64,000 nt of DNA, taken from NCBI RefSeq assembly GCF_000757425.2, contig NZ_JPKR02000002.1, positions 62,001 through 126,000 on the forward strand, in the 5' to 3' direction. Positions within the stretch are counted from its first letter, which is position 1. Each line of letters begins with the position of its first letter. This DNA is from Tatumella morbirosei. GTDB taxonomy: Bacteria; Pseudomonadota; Gammaproteobacteria; Enterobacterales; Enterobacteriaceae. This document shows, piece by piece, positions 8,801 through 19,022 of this stretch. Made by a program: the position numbers and the translations under genes. The notes beneath the pieces were generated by a model. The model saw only the letters and a program-made list of their open reading frames with translations. It had not been told where the DNA came from and searched no databases.

Positions 8801-9931
8801 GTGGTTAATGATATCCGCCCGCAACCTAAAACGGCTAAGCCGCTTACCCCGTTACTCGAAATACGTAATCTCACCAAATCATTCGACGGGCAGAACGCTG
8901 TTGATGATGTCAGTCTTACCATCTATAAAGGGGAAATTTTTGCTCTGCTTGGGGCATCTGGCTGTGGGAAATCAACATTGCTGAGAATGTTGGCGGGCTT
9001 TGAAACGCCAACCCATGGGCAAATTATTCTTGAGGGTAAAGATCTTTCCAGCGTGCCACCCTACCAGCGTCCTGTGAATATGATGTTCCAGTCTTATGCT
9101 CTGTTTCCGCACATGACAGTTGAACAGAATATTGCCTTTGGTCTGAAGCAGGACCGGCTGCCTAAAGCCGAAATTACAGCCCGTGTCGAAGAAATGCTGA
9201 TGCTGGTTCACATGCAGGAATATGCCAAAAGAAAACCTCACCAACTCTCCGGAGGTCAGCGGCAACGGGTGGCATTAGCCCGAAGCCTCGCCAAACGACC
9301 GAGGTTATTACTGCTCGATGAACCCATGGGGGCGCTGGATAAAAAATTACGTGACCGGATGCAGCTGGAGGTCGTGGATATTCTGGAGCGGGTAGGGGCA
9401 ACCTGTGTCATGGTGACTCACGATCAGGAAGAAGCCATGACGATGGCCGGCCGTATTGCCATCATGAATCGCGGTAAATTTATCCAGATGGGAGAACCGG
9501 AGGATATCTATGAGCATCCTACCAGCCGATACAGTGCCGAATTTATTGGTTCTGTGAATGTGTTTGAGGGGGTACTCACAGAAAAACTATCCGATGGCAT
9601 GATTATCAGCAGTCCTGGTCTGGAGTTTCCACTGAAAGTAGACAGTGCAGAGACTGTTACCGAAAATGTGCCGGTTTGCGTTGCGCTACGTCCGGAGAAA
9701 GTCATGCTTTGCACTGAGTTGCCAGCGGAAGGTTATAACATTGCCCGTGGTGAAGTCGTACATATTGCCTATCTGGGAGATTTATCGGTCTATCATGTTC
9801 GTCTTGCCAGTGGACAGATGCTGAGTGCTCAGTTGCAGAATGCTAATCGCTACCGGGCTGGCGCACCAGTCTGGGGTGACCAGGTGACTTTATGCTGGGA
9901 AACAGACAGTTGTGTAGTTCTGACGGCCTGA
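8801..9931 (+). CDS. potG: Putrescine ABC transporter ATP-binding protein PotG
   Basis: ATPase of the putrescine importer. Motifs: Walker [16 protein letters not shown] signature [14 protein letters not shown], Walker B LLLLDEPMGALD and switch histidine in VMVTHDQEEAM; a TOBE domain fills the C-terminus. I chose the GTG at 8801, seven bases after CGGAG (8789-8793); it gives 376 residues (E. coli 377) and the expected VNDIRPQPK start. A TTG at 8780 would add seven residues without a better ribosome site. It follows potF by about 90 bases and precedes potH by ten. Confidence 0.95.
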   Translation: MVNDIRPQPKTAKPLTPLLEIRNLTKSFDGQNAVDDVSLTIYKGEIFALLGASGCGKSTLLRMLAGFETPTHGQIILEGKDLSSVPPYQRPVNMMFQSYALFPHMTVEQNIAFGLKQDRLPKAEITARVEEMLMLVHMQEYAKRKPHQLSGGQRQRVALARSLAKRPRLLLLDEPMGALDKKLRDRMQLEVVDILERVGATCVMVTHDQEEAMTMAGRIAIMNRGKFIQMGEPEDIYEHPTSRYSAEFIGSVNVFEGVLTEKLSDGMIISSPGLEFPLKVDSAETVTENVPVCVALRPEKVMLCTELPAEGYNIARGEVVHIAYLGDLSVYHVRLASGQMLSAQLQNANRYRAGAPVWGDQVTLCWETDSCVVLTA

Positions 9932-9941
9932 GGAGGATGTG

Positions 9942-10903
9942 ATGACTGAACTGTTTCGTGTGGAGCATGACAAGCCTGTGGTGGCGGATAAAATAAAGCC
10001 CAGGCTACGTGAACGTTTGCAGATGAAGCACGGCCGTAAACTGGTGATCCTTGCACCGGCTTTGTGGCTGGTGGTCTTTTTTTACTGCCATTTCTCATTG
10101 TCCTGAAAATCAGCTTTGCCGATATTGCCCGGGCTATCCCGCCCTATACTGAGCTATTGAGCTGGGCTGATGATCAGTTAAGTCTGGTCCTTGATTTCGG
10201 CAATTATCTGCAGTTAACCGATGACCCGTTGTATCTTGATGCCTATCTGCAATCGCTGAAGACCGCCGCTATCTCAACGGTGATCTGCCTGATCATTGCT
10301 TATCCCCTGGCCTGGGCTGTGGCTCACAGTAAACCTGCAACCCGTAATATCCTGTTATTACTGGTAGTATTGCCCTCCTGGGTCTCTTTCCTGGTGAGAG
10401 TATATGCCTGGATGGGACTACTGAATAATAATGGCATACTGAATCGTTTCCTGCTTTGGTTAGGAGTTATCGATCACCCGCTGGTCATTTTGTATACCAA
10501 TATTGCCGTCTATATCGGTATTGTCTACTGTTACCTGCCGTTTATGGTGTTACCTATATATACTGCGTTAACTCGCATCGATTATTCTTTGGTGGAAGCC
10601 TCCCAGGATTTAGGAGCCCGACCTCTAAGGACATTTTTCAGTGTTATCGTTCCGCTAACCCGTGGCGGTATTATTGCCGGCTCGATGCTGGTATTTATTC
10701 CGGCAGTGGGTGAGTACGTCATTCCCGAACTGCTGGGCGGTCCGGACAGCATCATGATTGGCAGGATTTTGTGGCAGGAGTTTTTCAACAACCGTGACTG
10801 GCCGGTGGCATCAGCATTGGCAGTGATTATATTACTGATCCTGATACTGCCGATTATCTGGTTCCATAAGCAGCAAAATAAACAATCAGGAGCTGAACGA
10901 TGA
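9942..10903 (+). pseudogene. potH: Putrescine permease PotH, broken by a one-base frameshift
   Basis: The start at 9942 (site AGGAGG at 9931-9936) encodes MTELFRVEHDKP... LQMKHGRKLVILAPALWLVVFF, matching the PotH N-terminus, then runs into TGA at 10104 after 54 codons. From 10064 another frame continues as LLPFLIVLKIS to the end at 10903 and matches the rest of PotH. The join is a run of seven T (10077-10083); eight T would restore one 320-residue protein (E. coli 317). PotH is one of two permease subunits and should be essential for transport. All downstream features (SKPATRNILLLLVVLPSW, the EAA-type loop ASQDLGARPL) are intact. This may be a sequencing error, a real mutation, or a site corrected by slippage. 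Confidence 0.85.
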
Positions 10904-11751
10904 ATGCACTACCGGTATCACGTTCGCCATGGCGGATCATCATTTTGCTGCTGTGTTTCACGTTTTTGTATGCACCGATGCTGTTGCTGGTGGTGTATTC
11001 GTTTAACAGCTCTGCACTGGTCACTGTCTGGGATCATTTCTCTGCGCGTTGGTACCGACAGCTGTTTCAGGACAGTGCTATGATAGATGCTGTGGTGCTA
11101 AGTCTGTCGATTGCCGCGATGGCGGCCTGTATGGCCGTGGTTCTGGGGACACTGGCAGCCTTTGCTATTGTCAGATTTGGCCGGTTTCGCGGTAATAAAA
11201 GTTTTGCATTTATGCTGACAGCGCCACTGGTTATGCCAGATGTTATCACCGGTCTATCGTTACTCTTGCTATTTGTAGCCATGGCAAAGGCATTTGGCTG
11301 GCCGGCTGACAGGGGGGCGCTGACTATCTGGATGGCACATGTGACTTTCTGTACGGCCTACGTGTCAGTGGTGATTAATGCCCGGTTACGGGAACTGGAT
11401 CGTTCTTTTGAAGAGGCGGCACTCGATCTTGGTGCAGGCCCTGTTAAAGTCTTTTTTGTCATTACACTGCCAATGATTTTGCCGGCAGTGGTCACTGGCT
11501 GGTTACTGGCATTTACTTTGTCACTGGACGATTTAGTGATCTCCAGCTTTGTAACAGGACCTGGTGCGACAACTCTGCCAATGGCTATTTTTGCCGCAGT
11601 CCGGCGCGGGGTCAATCCGGAGATCAATGCCCTGGCATCCTTAATTTTGTTTATCGTAGGGTTGGTAGGATTTATCGCCTGGCGGATGATGGCTCAGGAA
11701 GAGAAGAAGCGGATACGGGATGGTCATAACGCACGGCATGAGACTTCCTGA
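10900..11751 (+). CDS. potI: Putrescine ABC transporter permease PotI
   Basis: 283 residues, E. coli 281. Second permease of the importer, with about six membrane helices and the binding-protein-dependent EAA loop EEAALDLGAGPVKVFF near 175. The N-terminus SPWRIIILLLCFTFLYAPMLLLVVYSFNSS is nearly identical to E. coli. Its ATG overlaps the potH stop by four bases (ATGA), implying translational coupling to the frameshifted potH; the overlap remains in the downstream potH frame. Confidence 0.96.
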   Translation: MNALPVSRSPWRIIILLLCFTFLYAPMLLLVVYSFNSSALVTVWDHFSARWYRQLFQDSAMIDAVVLSLSIAAMAACMAVVLGTLAAFAIVRFGRFRGNKSFAFMLTAPLVMPDVITGLSLLLLFVAMAKAFGWPADRGALTIWMAHVTFCTAYVSVVINARLRELDRSFEEAALDLGAGPVKVFFVITLPMILPAVVTGWLLAFTLSLDDLVISSFVTGPGATTLPMAIFAAVRRGVNPEINALASLILFIVGLVGFIAWRMMAQEEKKRIRDGHNARHETS

Positions 11752-11790
11752 GCAACGAACCTGAAGGGCTGTAAAATACAGGAGAAGTAC

Positions 11791-12252
11791 GTGATGCCAG
11801 GGAGAGCCGACAAGGCACGAAGCCATTTACCCGCTCCGGTGATCGCTGCGGTGCTGGCGATAATTTTAACGCGATTGTTTAACCTGCTAATGTGTCTTTG
11901 GCATCCTGAAGGTCCGCCTCGTGATGGCGTATTTCAGGAACTCAGTACTCTGCCAGGTTATGTCTTGCTGTTTAGTGTATTGCTGGTGCTGTTGCTTGCG
12001 GAACTGATCAGTGCCGGGTTATTGCTGGCAGGCAGGCGAAGCGGCAGACTTATTTTTACCGGCTGCCTGTGTCTGACGTTAGCGATGGCAGGGATATTTG
12101 GCGGGCAGATTCCGGGGATTGCTGACGGGTTAGATGTTGCCGATGTCAGTCAGTTGAGTGTGCATCTGTTACTACAGAAAATCCCGGACATGGTAATTTT
12201 GCTGATGCTCTATCTGCCGGCCAGCAGCCGGTATTATTTTCGTCGTAAATAA
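11791..12252 (+). CDS. ybjO: DUF2593 inner-membrane protein YbjO
   Basis: 153 residues with four hydrophobic segments. The C-terminal LLLQKIPDMVILLMLYLPASSRYYF matches E. coli YbjO (LMLQKLPDMLILMLLFVPSTSRRFF); the rest is weakly conserved. The gene sits behind potI as in E. coli, 39 bases after its stop, so it may be read with the pot operon. GTG at 11791 or ATG at 11794 both fit the GGAGAAG site. Role unknown. Confidence 0.85.
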   Translation: MMPGRADKARSHLPAPVIAAVLAIILTRLFNLLMCLWHPEGPPRDGVFQELSTLPGYVLLFSVLLVLLLAELISAGLLLAGRRSGRLIFTGCLCLTLAMAGIFGGQIPGIADGLDVADVSQLSVHLLLQKIPDMVILLMLYLPASSRYYFRRK

Positions 12253-12262
12253 GGATAGCCAG

Positions 12263-12341
12263 GCGGGCAGAATAAGTGTGACGACTCAGCAATCAGCCGC
12301 AGAGCAGAAATGTCGCGGGCAGCTAAAATTATTCTGCCCGC
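12263..12341. terminator. Long-looped inverted repeat between ybjO and artM
   Basis: A perfect 13-bp repeat, GCGGGCAGAATAA (12263-12275) and TTATTCTGCCCGC (12329-12341), encloses 53 bases between convergent ybjO and artM. The right arm is followed on the plus strand by ATTTTG. It probably stops both transcripts; the large loop is unusual. Confidence 0.6.
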
Positions 12342-12347
12342 ATTTTG

Positions 12348-13016
12348 TCAGTTACGGCGTTCGAAACGCAGAGCATAGTGTTCTACGCCGCGCAATAACA
12401 GGGTCAGCAACCCGTTGATACAAAGATAGATAATACCTGCCGCAATAAATACCGTGACGTCATAACTGCGGCCAAACAACAACTGGCCCTGACCCATCAC
12501 ATCCATCAGAGTAATGGTATAAGCCAGCGAAGTGCTCTTAAAAATCAGAATCACTTCGTTGGAATAGGCAGAAAGGGCACGTTTAAAAGCATAGGGCAAC
12601 AAAATACGCAGTGTCTGCCCCTTACTCATGCCCAAAGCGACGCAGGATTGCCATTGCCCCGGGGCTATTGCTTTGACAGCACCATAGAATAACTGGGTGG
12701 TATAAGCTGCGCTGTTCAGGGATAACGCTACGATGGCACACAACCAGGGCTGGGAGAGCAGCGACCATAAATGAGGATAATGTTGTAACTGTGGAAACTG
12801 TCCAGGCCCATAATAGATTAGGAAGATCTGTACCAGCAACGGAGTCCCGGTAAACAGTGTGATGTATAATTTAACCGCTCTGCCGGCCAGTGGCTTTTTC
12901 AGCGCCAGAATCAGCGTAAAAATGACCGCCAGAATCAGCGCAATCACTATCGATGACAGCGTCAGAAACAGGCTGACCGGCAAGCCTTTCAGCAATTGAG
13001 GAAAATACTCAGCCAT
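12348..13016 (-). CDS. artM: Arginine ABC transporter permease ArtM
   Basis: 222 residues, same as E. coli ArtM. HisM-type amino-acid permease with about five helices and the coupling loop AIAPGQWQSCVALGMSKGQ. It pairs with ArtQ to form the arginine channel. Start codon overlaps the artQ stop by one base. Last gene of artPIQM; E. coli has artJ, a second binding protein, downstream, which is absent here. Confidence 0.95.
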   Translation of the reverse strand: MAEYFPQLLKGLPVSLFLTLSSIVIALILAVIFTLILALKKPLAGRAVKLYITLFTGTPLLVQIFLIYYGPGQFPQLQHYPHLWSLLSQPWLCAIVALSLNSAAYTTQLFYGAVKAIAPGQWQSCVALGMSKGQTLRILLPYAFKRALSAYSNEVILIFKSTSLAYTITLMDVMGQGQLLFGRSYDVTVFIAAGIIYLCINGLLTLLLRGVEHYALRFERRN

Positions 13017-13732
13017 CAGGCATTCTCCTGTTCAAACCGGGTAGCGCGAAGCTCCACCCGCTTTAAAATAAACTGGCTAACCAAGGTCACCAGCAGGTAA
13101 ACCGCTGCAGCAATTAAATACCAGGTAAAAGGTTGTTGGGTGCGGATAGCAATACTTTTGGTTTGCAACATCAGGTCATTGACGCTGATCAGTGATACCA
13201 GTGCAGTATCCTTCAGCAATACCAACCACTGATTTCCCAGTCCCGGCAGGGCATGGCGCCACATTTGTGGCAGAATTAACCGTCGGAAGATGGTGAATTT
13301 TTTCATTCCCAGGGCCTGTCCTGATTCCCACTGACCGTTGGGAACGGCTTTCAGGGCACCACGCAAAGTCTGGGAAGCATAAGATGAATATAACAGCGCT
13401 AACGCAATCACTCCGCACAGGAACGGGCTGACATTGAAATCACTGATGGTCATCTGGATATGAAACCGGGTAAACCCTAACGGGATATCAAAACCATCTG
13501 ACAGAGTCAGCAATACCTGTGAGGCGCCAAAGTAGATCCCGAGCACGACCAGAATTTCCGGTAATCCCCGTAAAACGGTCACCAGTAAGGTTCCGGGCCA
13601 GGCCAACACTTTGAAACGCAGAGATTCCCAGCCGGCAAACAGCATTGCCAGCAACAGGCCAATCAACAGGGCGCAAACGGCAAGGCCGACGGTCATCCCG
13701 GCGGCACTTGCTATAGCAAATAAGTCAATCAT
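13016..13732 (-). CDS. artQ: Arginine ABC transporter permease ArtQ
   Basis: 238 residues, same length as E. coli. The start [20 protein letters not shown], the segment [18 protein letters not shown] and the coupling loop [17 protein letters not shown] are family hallmarks. Inner-membrane partner of ArtM. It lies six bases after artI, inside the operon. Confidence 0.96.
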   Translation of the reverse strand: MIDLFAIASAAGMTVGLAVCALLIGLLLAMLFAGWESLRFKVLAWPGTLLVTVLRGLPEILVVLGIYFGASQVLLTLSDGFDIPLGFTRFHIQMTISDFNVSPFLCGVIALALLYSSYASQTLRGALKAVPNGQWESGQALGMKKFTIFRRLILPQMWRHALPGLGNQWLVLLKDTALVSLISVNDLMLQTKSIAIRTQQPFTWYLIAAAVYLLVTLVSQFILKRVELRATRFEQENA

Positions 13733-13738
13733 CAGAAA

Positions 13739-14470
13739 TTACTGCTGAAACCATTTGTGGTAAATCTTCTGATACTCACCGTCAGCTTTAACGGCAGTCA
13801 GGCCATCATTCAGAGACTTCTGCAGTGCAGTATTGCCCTGGCGGACGGCGATTCCCAGTCCGGTGCCAAAGTAATCTTTGTCGGTGACTTTATTACCCAC
13901 CGCGCCAAGTTTAGGATCTTTCTTCAGCCACTCATTGACGACGGCAGTGTCTCCAAACACAGCATTCAGGCGGCCATTCTGCAGATCCAACATGGCATTT
14001 TGATAACTGTCATAAGGTACCATGGTAATTTCAGGGTGCTTGTCTGTCAGATATTTCTGGTGAGTTGTTCCGTTCTGAACACCTACACGTAAACCTTTCA
14101 GAGAGGCGATATCAGTGAACTTACCTTTCTGAGCAATGAACAGCGCTGAGTTGTCATAATAGGCCTGAGTGAACAGTACCTGCTTTTCACGGTCTGGCGT
14201 AATATCCATACCTGCCATGACTGCATCATAACGACGGAATTTCAGTCCGGGGATCAGGCTGTCAAAGGACTGGTTACTGAATACGCAGGTTGCGTCAATT
14301 TTTTTACAGATAGCGTTGGCCAAATCCACGTCAAAGCCCTGGATTTTGTTATCCGTGCCGATAAACTCAAACGGAGGATAAGAGGCTTCGGTGGCAAAAT
14401 GCAGTGTAGTGGCAGCAGAGGCACTGAGGCTGGCACTGGCCAGCAGGGCGGCTACAATAATTTTTTTCAT
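13739..14470 (-). CDS. artI: Arginine-binding periplasmic protein ArtI
   Basis: The frame is open further upstream into artP, but the ATG at 14470 starts MKKIIVAALLASASLSASAA, a clean signal peptide, and gives 243 residues as in E. coli. The mature protein (TTLHFATEASYPPFEFIG, GFDVDLANAICKK, DAVMAGMDITPDREKQV) is a class of polar amino-acid binding protein. It could be called ArtI or ArtJ from the sequence alone; its position between artP and artQ makes it ArtI. Confidence 0.93.
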   Translation of the reverse strand: MKKIIVAALLASASLSASAATTLHFATEASYPPFEFIGTDNKIQGFDVDLANAICKKIDATCVFSNQSFDSLIPGLKFRRYDAVMAGMDITPDREKQVLFTQAYYDNSALFIAQKGKFTDIASLKGLRVGVQNGTTHQKYLTDKHPEITMVPYDSYQNAMLDLQNGRLNAVFGDTAVVNEWLKKDPKLGAVGNKVTDKDYFGTGLGIAVRQGNTALQKSLNDGLTAVKADGEYQKIYHKWFQQ

Positions 14471-14483
14471 CGTTATTATCCGG

Positions 14484-15212
14484 TTAGTGAGACAGGTAAT
14501 GTGCAAATTCAGGGGTCTGCGGCTGACTAAAATGCCCGGCATCACCCTGTTCGATAATATGACCGTTTTCCATGTATACCACGCGACTGGCCGTTTTACG
14601 GGCTACCTCGACTTCATGTGTAACAATCACCTGAGTAATATGGGTTCGTGATAATTCACGTATGATATCGACCACCTGGCTGGTGATTTCCGGGTCCAGC
14701 GCTGCGGTCGGCTCATCAAACAACAATACCCGGGGTTCCATCATCAAAGCTCTGGCAATTGCCACACGTTGCTGCTGCCCGCCGGACAGGTGAAGCGGAA
14801 AACGGCTGGCGAACGGCGTGAGCTTCAGTCTTTCCAGTAAGCCGTTGGCACGCTGTACGGCAGCCTCTTTACTCAGCCCCAGCACTCTGCATGGAGCCTC
14901 AGTCAGGTTCTGCATCACGGTTAAATGTGGCCAGAGATTATACTGCTGAAACACAATTCCTACGTTACGTCGAAGTTCACGAATATCGTTTTCAGAAGGC
15001 TTATTACTGAAATTGAACTGATTACCGGCAATAGAAAGTTCGCCGGAACGTGGCATTTCCAGTAGATTGAGTACCCGCAGGAGCGAGCTTTTACCTGCAC
15101 CACTCGGACCGAGTAGTACCAGTGTTTCACCCCGGGGACAATTCAGACTAATGTCGAACAGTGCCTGGTGCTCGCCGTAAAAGCAGTTAATCCCGTTTAA
15201 TTGAATACTCAT
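14484..15212 (-). CDS. artP: Arginine ABC transporter ATP-binding protein ArtP
   Basis: Starting at the ATG at 15212 ([21 protein letters not shown]) it has 242 residues, equal to E. coli; upstream in-frame starts add 17 unsupported residues. Walker [13 protein letters not shown], signature [14 protein letters not shown], Walker [15 protein letters not shown] and switch THEVEVARK are complete. It energises ArtQM. First gene of the operon. Confidence 0.96.
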   Translation of the reverse strand: MSIQLNGINCFYGEHQALFDISLNCPRGETLVLLGPSGAGKSSLLRVLNLLEMPRSGELSIAGNQFNFSNKPSENDIRELRRNVGIVFQQYNLWPHLTVMQNLTEAPCRVLGLSKEAAVQRANGLLERLKLTPFASRFPLHLSGGQQQRVAIARALMMEPRVLLFDEPTAALDPEITSQVVDIIRELSRTHITQVIVTHEVEVARKTASRVVYMENGHIIEQGDAGHFSQPQTPEFAHYLSH

Positions 15213-15281
15213 GCGTAAAAATTGAATAGTGGTAAAGTGGTCAGATAGTAACGTTGCCAGCATAGTTATGCAATTCCGCTG

Positions 15282-15299
15282 GCTGAAAATTATTTTAAT
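15282..15299 (-). promoter_or_regulatory. Candidate ArgR box upstream of artP
   Basis: GCTGAAAATTATTTTAAT fits the dyad of the ARG box (TGAA-N6-TTnA core) in the artP promoter region, where E. coli ArgR acts. A second box at the usual 3-base spacing was weak, so this is a tentative call. Confidence 0.4.
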
Positions 15300-15388
15300 G
15301 CCTTATGCGGTCAGAACTGCAGCAGAATGTGTTGTGGTGTATGGTGCAGCCAGATATGACGGGACCCGGGGCAGTGGCAGGAAACAAA

Positions 15389-16213
15389 ATGAAACGAAGT
15401 TGGTTATTGCTGGCCGTACTGCTGTGCGGCTGCCGTGCTCCGGGCATCACTCAGTATGCGGGTTATTCAGTCGATAATCGCCATCAGGCTATGGGTCAGG
15501 AACCACGGGTGCAGATGGTGGTTATTCATTACACTGCGGAGAATAATGTCGATTCGTTGCACATTCTCACGACTGAGAAAGTCAGCGCTCATTATCTGAT
15601 CCCCAACCCGATTACAGCTGGTGCCGGCAGCGCAGACATTCAACAGCTGGTTCCTGAATCTCAGGTGGCCTGGCATGCGGGACAGAGCAGTTGGCAGGGG
15701 ATGAGTCACCTGAATAACATTTCGGTCGGTATAGAACTGGTCAACCGGGGATATTACCGCACGGCCGGAGGGTATCGTTGTGATGTATACCCGGCCGGGC
15801 AAATTACCGTACTCACCAGGTTACTGCGGGATATTATTAATCGTTATCATATCCCCCCACAGAATATTGTCGGCCACAGTGACATCGCGCCGTTACGAAA
15901 ACAGGACCCGGGCCCATGTTTCCCATGGCAGACTTTGGCAAGGCAAGGGCTGGGGGCATGGCCTGACCCGCAAAGGGTGACATTCTGGATAGCAGGCCGG
16001 GCACCTTTACAAGCCACGGACCCAACCATTTTGATGGGGTTATTGCACCAGTACGGCTACGGTCCGGATGAGAAAGCATCTGAGTCACAACAATACACAG
16101 TAATCAAAGCATTTCAGATGCATTTCAGACCCTGGCTGGTCAGCGGCAAAGCTGATGCCCAAACAGAAGCTATTGCCAGGGCGTTGTTGGAAAAGTATGG
16201 CTCACTCTACTGA
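15389..16213 (+). CDS. amiD: N-acetylmuramoyl-L-alanine amidase AmiD (lipoprotein)
   Basis: The ATG at 15389 follows AGGAAAC and begins a lipoprotein signal MKRSWLLLAVLLCGC, with lipidated Cys15. An earlier start would bury this signal. The 274-residue product matches E. coli AmiD: zinc-site segments VVIHYTAENN, WHAGQSSW and GHSDIAPLRKQDPGPCFPW, then a C-terminal peptidoglycan-binding region ending LLEKYGSLY. It cleaves the bond between MurNAc and L-Ala at the outer membrane's inner face, including anhydro-muropeptides. Confidence 0.95.
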   Translation: MKRSWLLLAVLLCGCRAPGITQYAGYSVDNRHQAMGQEPRVQMVVIHYTAENNVDSLHILTTEKVSAHYLIPNPITAGAGSADIQQLVPESQVAWHAGQSSWQGMSHLNNISVGIELVNRGYYRTAGGYRCDVYPAGQITVLTRLLRDIINRYHIPPQNIVGHSDIAPLRKQDPGPCFPWQTLARQGLGAWPDPQRVTFWIAGRAPLQATDPTILMGLLHQYGYGPDEKASESQQYTVIKAFQMHFRPWLVSGKADAQTEAIARALLEKYGSLY

Positions 16214-16233
16214 ATTAGTAGCAAGCCTTAAGG

Positions 16234-17235
16234 TTACTGCTGTAAAAAAGCTTTCCAGACGCTAATGACTTGTTGCAGTGCCTGACGGTCGGCATCGATA
16301 TGAGTGACCAGCCGGGTCCGTGCCGAAAAACTGATAAGAATATTATGCTGAACCATCCACTGCTGAAGCGGCGCTATCTGTGTTTCCGCCAGGCGAATAA
16401 ACAGCATATTGGTATGCTGGCATTCCACATCAACACCAAGTTCAGTTAATTCCTGCGCCATCCAGCGGGCATTTTCGTGATCTTCTGCCAGACGTTCTAC
16501 GTTGTGATCCAGGGCATAAATACCTGCGGCGGCCAGAATTCCGGCCTGGCGCATTCCACCACCGGTCATTTTGCGCCAGCGATTGGCTTCATCAATAAAC
16601 TCACGGCTGCCACACAGCAAAGATCCGACCGGCGTCCCGAGTCCTTTTGATAAACAGATCGACAGGCTGTCACTGTAACGGCTGAGTGATTCCAGTGGCT
16701 GGCCGCAGGCTACCGCTGCGTTAAAAATACGGGCGCCATCCACATGCAGGCCCAGCTGATGCTGGCGTGAGAAATCAAAAACTTCTTTCAGATAGGGTAA
16801 TGGCAGCACTTTACCATGGTGGGTATTTTCGATGCTGATAAGCCGGGTACGGGCAAAATGGATATCACGGGGTTTGATAACCTTACGGATTTCCTCTAAC
16901 GGTAAAGTTCCGTCATCCAGTGCCATGACCGGCTGAGGCTGAATACTACCCAGTACCGCGGCACCGCCGGCTTCATATTTATAATTATGGGCCAGCTGGC
17001 CGGCAATATATTCATCACCACGCTGACAATGGCTTAGCAAAGCCACCAGATTAGCCTGGGTACCTGAAGGGAAAAACAGCGCGGCCTGTTTACCACTCAA
17101 TGCAGCCGCTTTTTCCTGCAGAGCATTAACCGTAGGATCATCACCATAGACATCATCGCCTGTTGGTGCGGCCATCATCTTACGTAACATTTCAGCACCC
17201 GGCCGGGTCACAGTATCACTTCGTAAATCAATCAC
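16234..17235 (-). CDS. ltaE: Low-specificity L-threonine aldolase LtaE
   Basis: 333 residues, same as E. coli. A PLP enzyme splitting L-threonine and L-allo-threonine to glycine and acetaldehyde. [24 protein letters not shown], the [10 protein letters not shown] aspartate and the PLP lysine in [14 protein letters not shown] are visible. It is downstream of poxB, 65 bases away, on the same strand, as in E. coli. Confidence 0.97.
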   Translation of the reverse strand: MIDLRSDTVTRPGAEMLRKMMAAPTGDDVYGDDPTVNALQEKAAALSGKQAALFFPSGTQANLVALLSHCQRGDEYIAGQLAHNYKYEAGGAAVLGSIQPQPVMALDDGTLPLEEIRKVIKPRDIHFARTRLISIENTHHGKVLPLPYLKEVFDFSRQHQLGLHVDGARIFNAAVACGQPLESLSRYSDSLSICLSKGLGTPVGSLLCGSREFIDEANRWRKMTGGGMRQAGILAAAGIYALDHNVERLAEDHENARWMAQELTELGVDVECQHTNMLFIRLAETQIAPLQQWMVQHNILISFSARTRLVTHIDADRQALQQVISVWKAFLQQ

Positions 17236-17274
17236 AGGCTGCTCCGCAGTATCAGAAAGAGTATCAGGTTAAAG

Positions 17275-17290
17275 GGCCACCGCAGTGGCC
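17275..17290 (-). terminator. Hairpin between poxB and ltaE
   Basis: GGCCAC-CGCA-GTGGCC lies just after the poxB stop on the minus strand. No strong T tract follows in that direction, so read-through into ltaE is likely. Confidence 0.45.
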
Positions 17291-17300
17291 ACACCTCTTT

Positions 17301-19022
17301 TTAACGCAACCAGTTGGTTTTTGCCAGATCGATGACCTGATCGCCTCGTCCGTTAATAATTGCCCGCAGCATATACAGACTAAATCCTTTAGCTTGTTCC
17401 AGTTTGATTTTCGGAGGCATGACCAGCTCTTCCCGGGCGGTCGTGACATCTACCAGCACCGGACCCGGGTGGGCAAACGCCTGCTGTAGTGCTTCGGGAA
17501 GTTCTGAGGCTTTCTCAACATGAATCCCTTTGATGTTACAGGCAGCGGCTATCGCCGCAAAATCCGGGTTATCCAGCTCAGTGCCATCTGTCAGGAATCC
17601 ACCTGCCTTCATCTCCATAGCGACAAAACCCAGCACACTGTTATTGAAAATAATCAGCTTAACCGGCAGTTTATGCTGAGCGATGGATAAAAGGTCTCCC
17701 ATCAGCATGGCAAATCCACCGTCACCACACAGAGCCACCACCTGACGGGATCTATCCACGGTCTGTGCGCCCATGGCCTGAGGCATGGCATTGGCCATAG
17801 ACCCGTGATTAAACGACCCAAGCAGTCGGCGTTTACCGTTCATTTTCAGGTAACGCGCCGCCCAGACCGTTGGGGTTCCCACATCACAGGTAAAAATGGC
17901 ATCGTCACTGGCTAGTTTGCTGATCTGATCGGCCAGATATTGGGGATGGATCGGTAATTTATCGTTGGGTGTTGCCAGTTCGTCCAGATCTTTGCGTGCG
18001 TCATGGTAGTTTTCGATGGCTTTATCAAGATGCTTCCGATCCTGTTTTTCCTGCAACCGCGGCAGCAGCAGTTGCAGCGTCGCCTTCACATCCCCCACAA
18101 CCGGAAAGTCTACATGGCAATGCGCGCCCAGACTATCGGCCGAAAGATCCAGTTGAATGACTTTGGCCTCTGTCGGATAAAAAGCACGGTAGGGGAACCG
18201 GGTCCCCAGTAACACCAGAGTATCCGCATTTAACATGGCGTGATACCCGGAGGAAAAGCCAATAAAACCGGTCATTCCTACATCATAAGGATTATCAAAT
18301 TCAAGGTGTTCTTTACCGCGCAATGCATGAACTATCGGCGCCTTAAGCATTTTAGCAAGTTCAGTAACCTGTTGGTGAGCACCGGCGCAGCCACTCCCAC
18401 ACAACAGGGTAATATTCTGTGACTGATTCAGCATGGCAGCCAGGGTGTCCAGTTGGAGCAACGGCGGAACGGTGACAGGTAACGCTGGCGGGTACCAGGC
18501 TAAAGGCGCATGTTCCGGGGCGGGCTCCAGTGCAATATCACCGGGCAGTACAATCACCGATACCCCTTTATTTAGTATGGCCTTACGCATGGCTATGGAT
18601 AGCACTACCGGTAACTGTTCCGGGTTAGACACCAGTTCACAATAGTGACTGCACTCTTTAAACAGTTCCTGAGGATGGGTTTCCTGAAAGTAGTTACTGC
18701 CAATTTCGCTGGAGGGAATATGGGCAGCAATGGCCAGAACCGGAACATTATTGCGGTGGCAGTCAAATAACCCGTTGATCAGATGAAGGTTGCCTGGTCC
18801 GCAGGAACCTGCACAAACAGCCAACTGTCCGGTCACCATCGCTTCGGCTCCCGCAGCAAATGCAGCGGCTTCTTCGTGGCGGGTGGACATCCATTCGATA
18901 GTTTTCAGGTTATTCAGACTGTCACTGATTCCATTTAATGAGTCACCAGTGACTCCCCAAATCCGTTTAACTCCGGCAAGTTCCAGACTTTTTACGATAA
19001 ACGAGGCGACCGTATTCTTCAT
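17301..19022 (-). CDS. poxB: Pyruvate dehydrogenase (quinone), pyruvate oxidase PoxB
   Basis: 573 residues, E. coli 572. A peripheral membrane flavoenzyme that decarboxylates pyruvate to acetate and CO2 and passes electrons to ubiquinone. The ThDP motif [17 protein letters not shown]...NN is at about 430-460, and the catalytic glutamate lies in [16 protein letters not shown] near 50. The C-terminal lipid-binding helix ([18 protein letters not shown], ending AKTNWLR) is conserved. In E. coli it is a stationary-phase gene complementing pyruvate formate-lyase, which lies elsewhere in this window. Confidence 0.97.
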   Translation of the reverse strand: MKNTVASFIVKSLELAGVKRIWGVTGDSLNGISDSLNNLKTIEWMSTRHEEAAAFAAGAEAMVTGQLAVCAGSCGPGNLHLINGLFDCHRNNVPVLAIAAHIPSSEIGSNYFQETHPQELFKECSHYCELVSNPEQLPVVLSIAMRKAILNKGVSVIVLPGDIALEPAPEHAPLAWYPPALPVTVPPLLQLDTLAAMLNQSQNITLLCGSGCAGAHQQVTELAKMLKAPIVHALRGKEHLEFDNPYDVGMTGFIGFSSGYHAMLNADTLVLLGTRFPYRAFYPTEAKVIQLDLSADSLGAHCHVDFPVVGDVKATLQLLLPRLQEKQDRKHLDKAIENYHDARKDLDELATPNDKLPIHPQYLADQISKLASDDAIFTCDVGTPTVWAARYLKMNGKRRLLGSFNHGSMANAMPQAMGAQTVDRSRQVVALCGDGGFAMLMGDLLSIAQHKLPVKLIIFNNSVLGFVAMEMKAGGFLTDGTELDNPDFAAIAAACNIKGIHVEKASELPEALQQAFAHPGPVLVDVTTAREELVMPPKIKLEQAKGFSLYMLRAIINGRGDQVIDLAKTNWLR

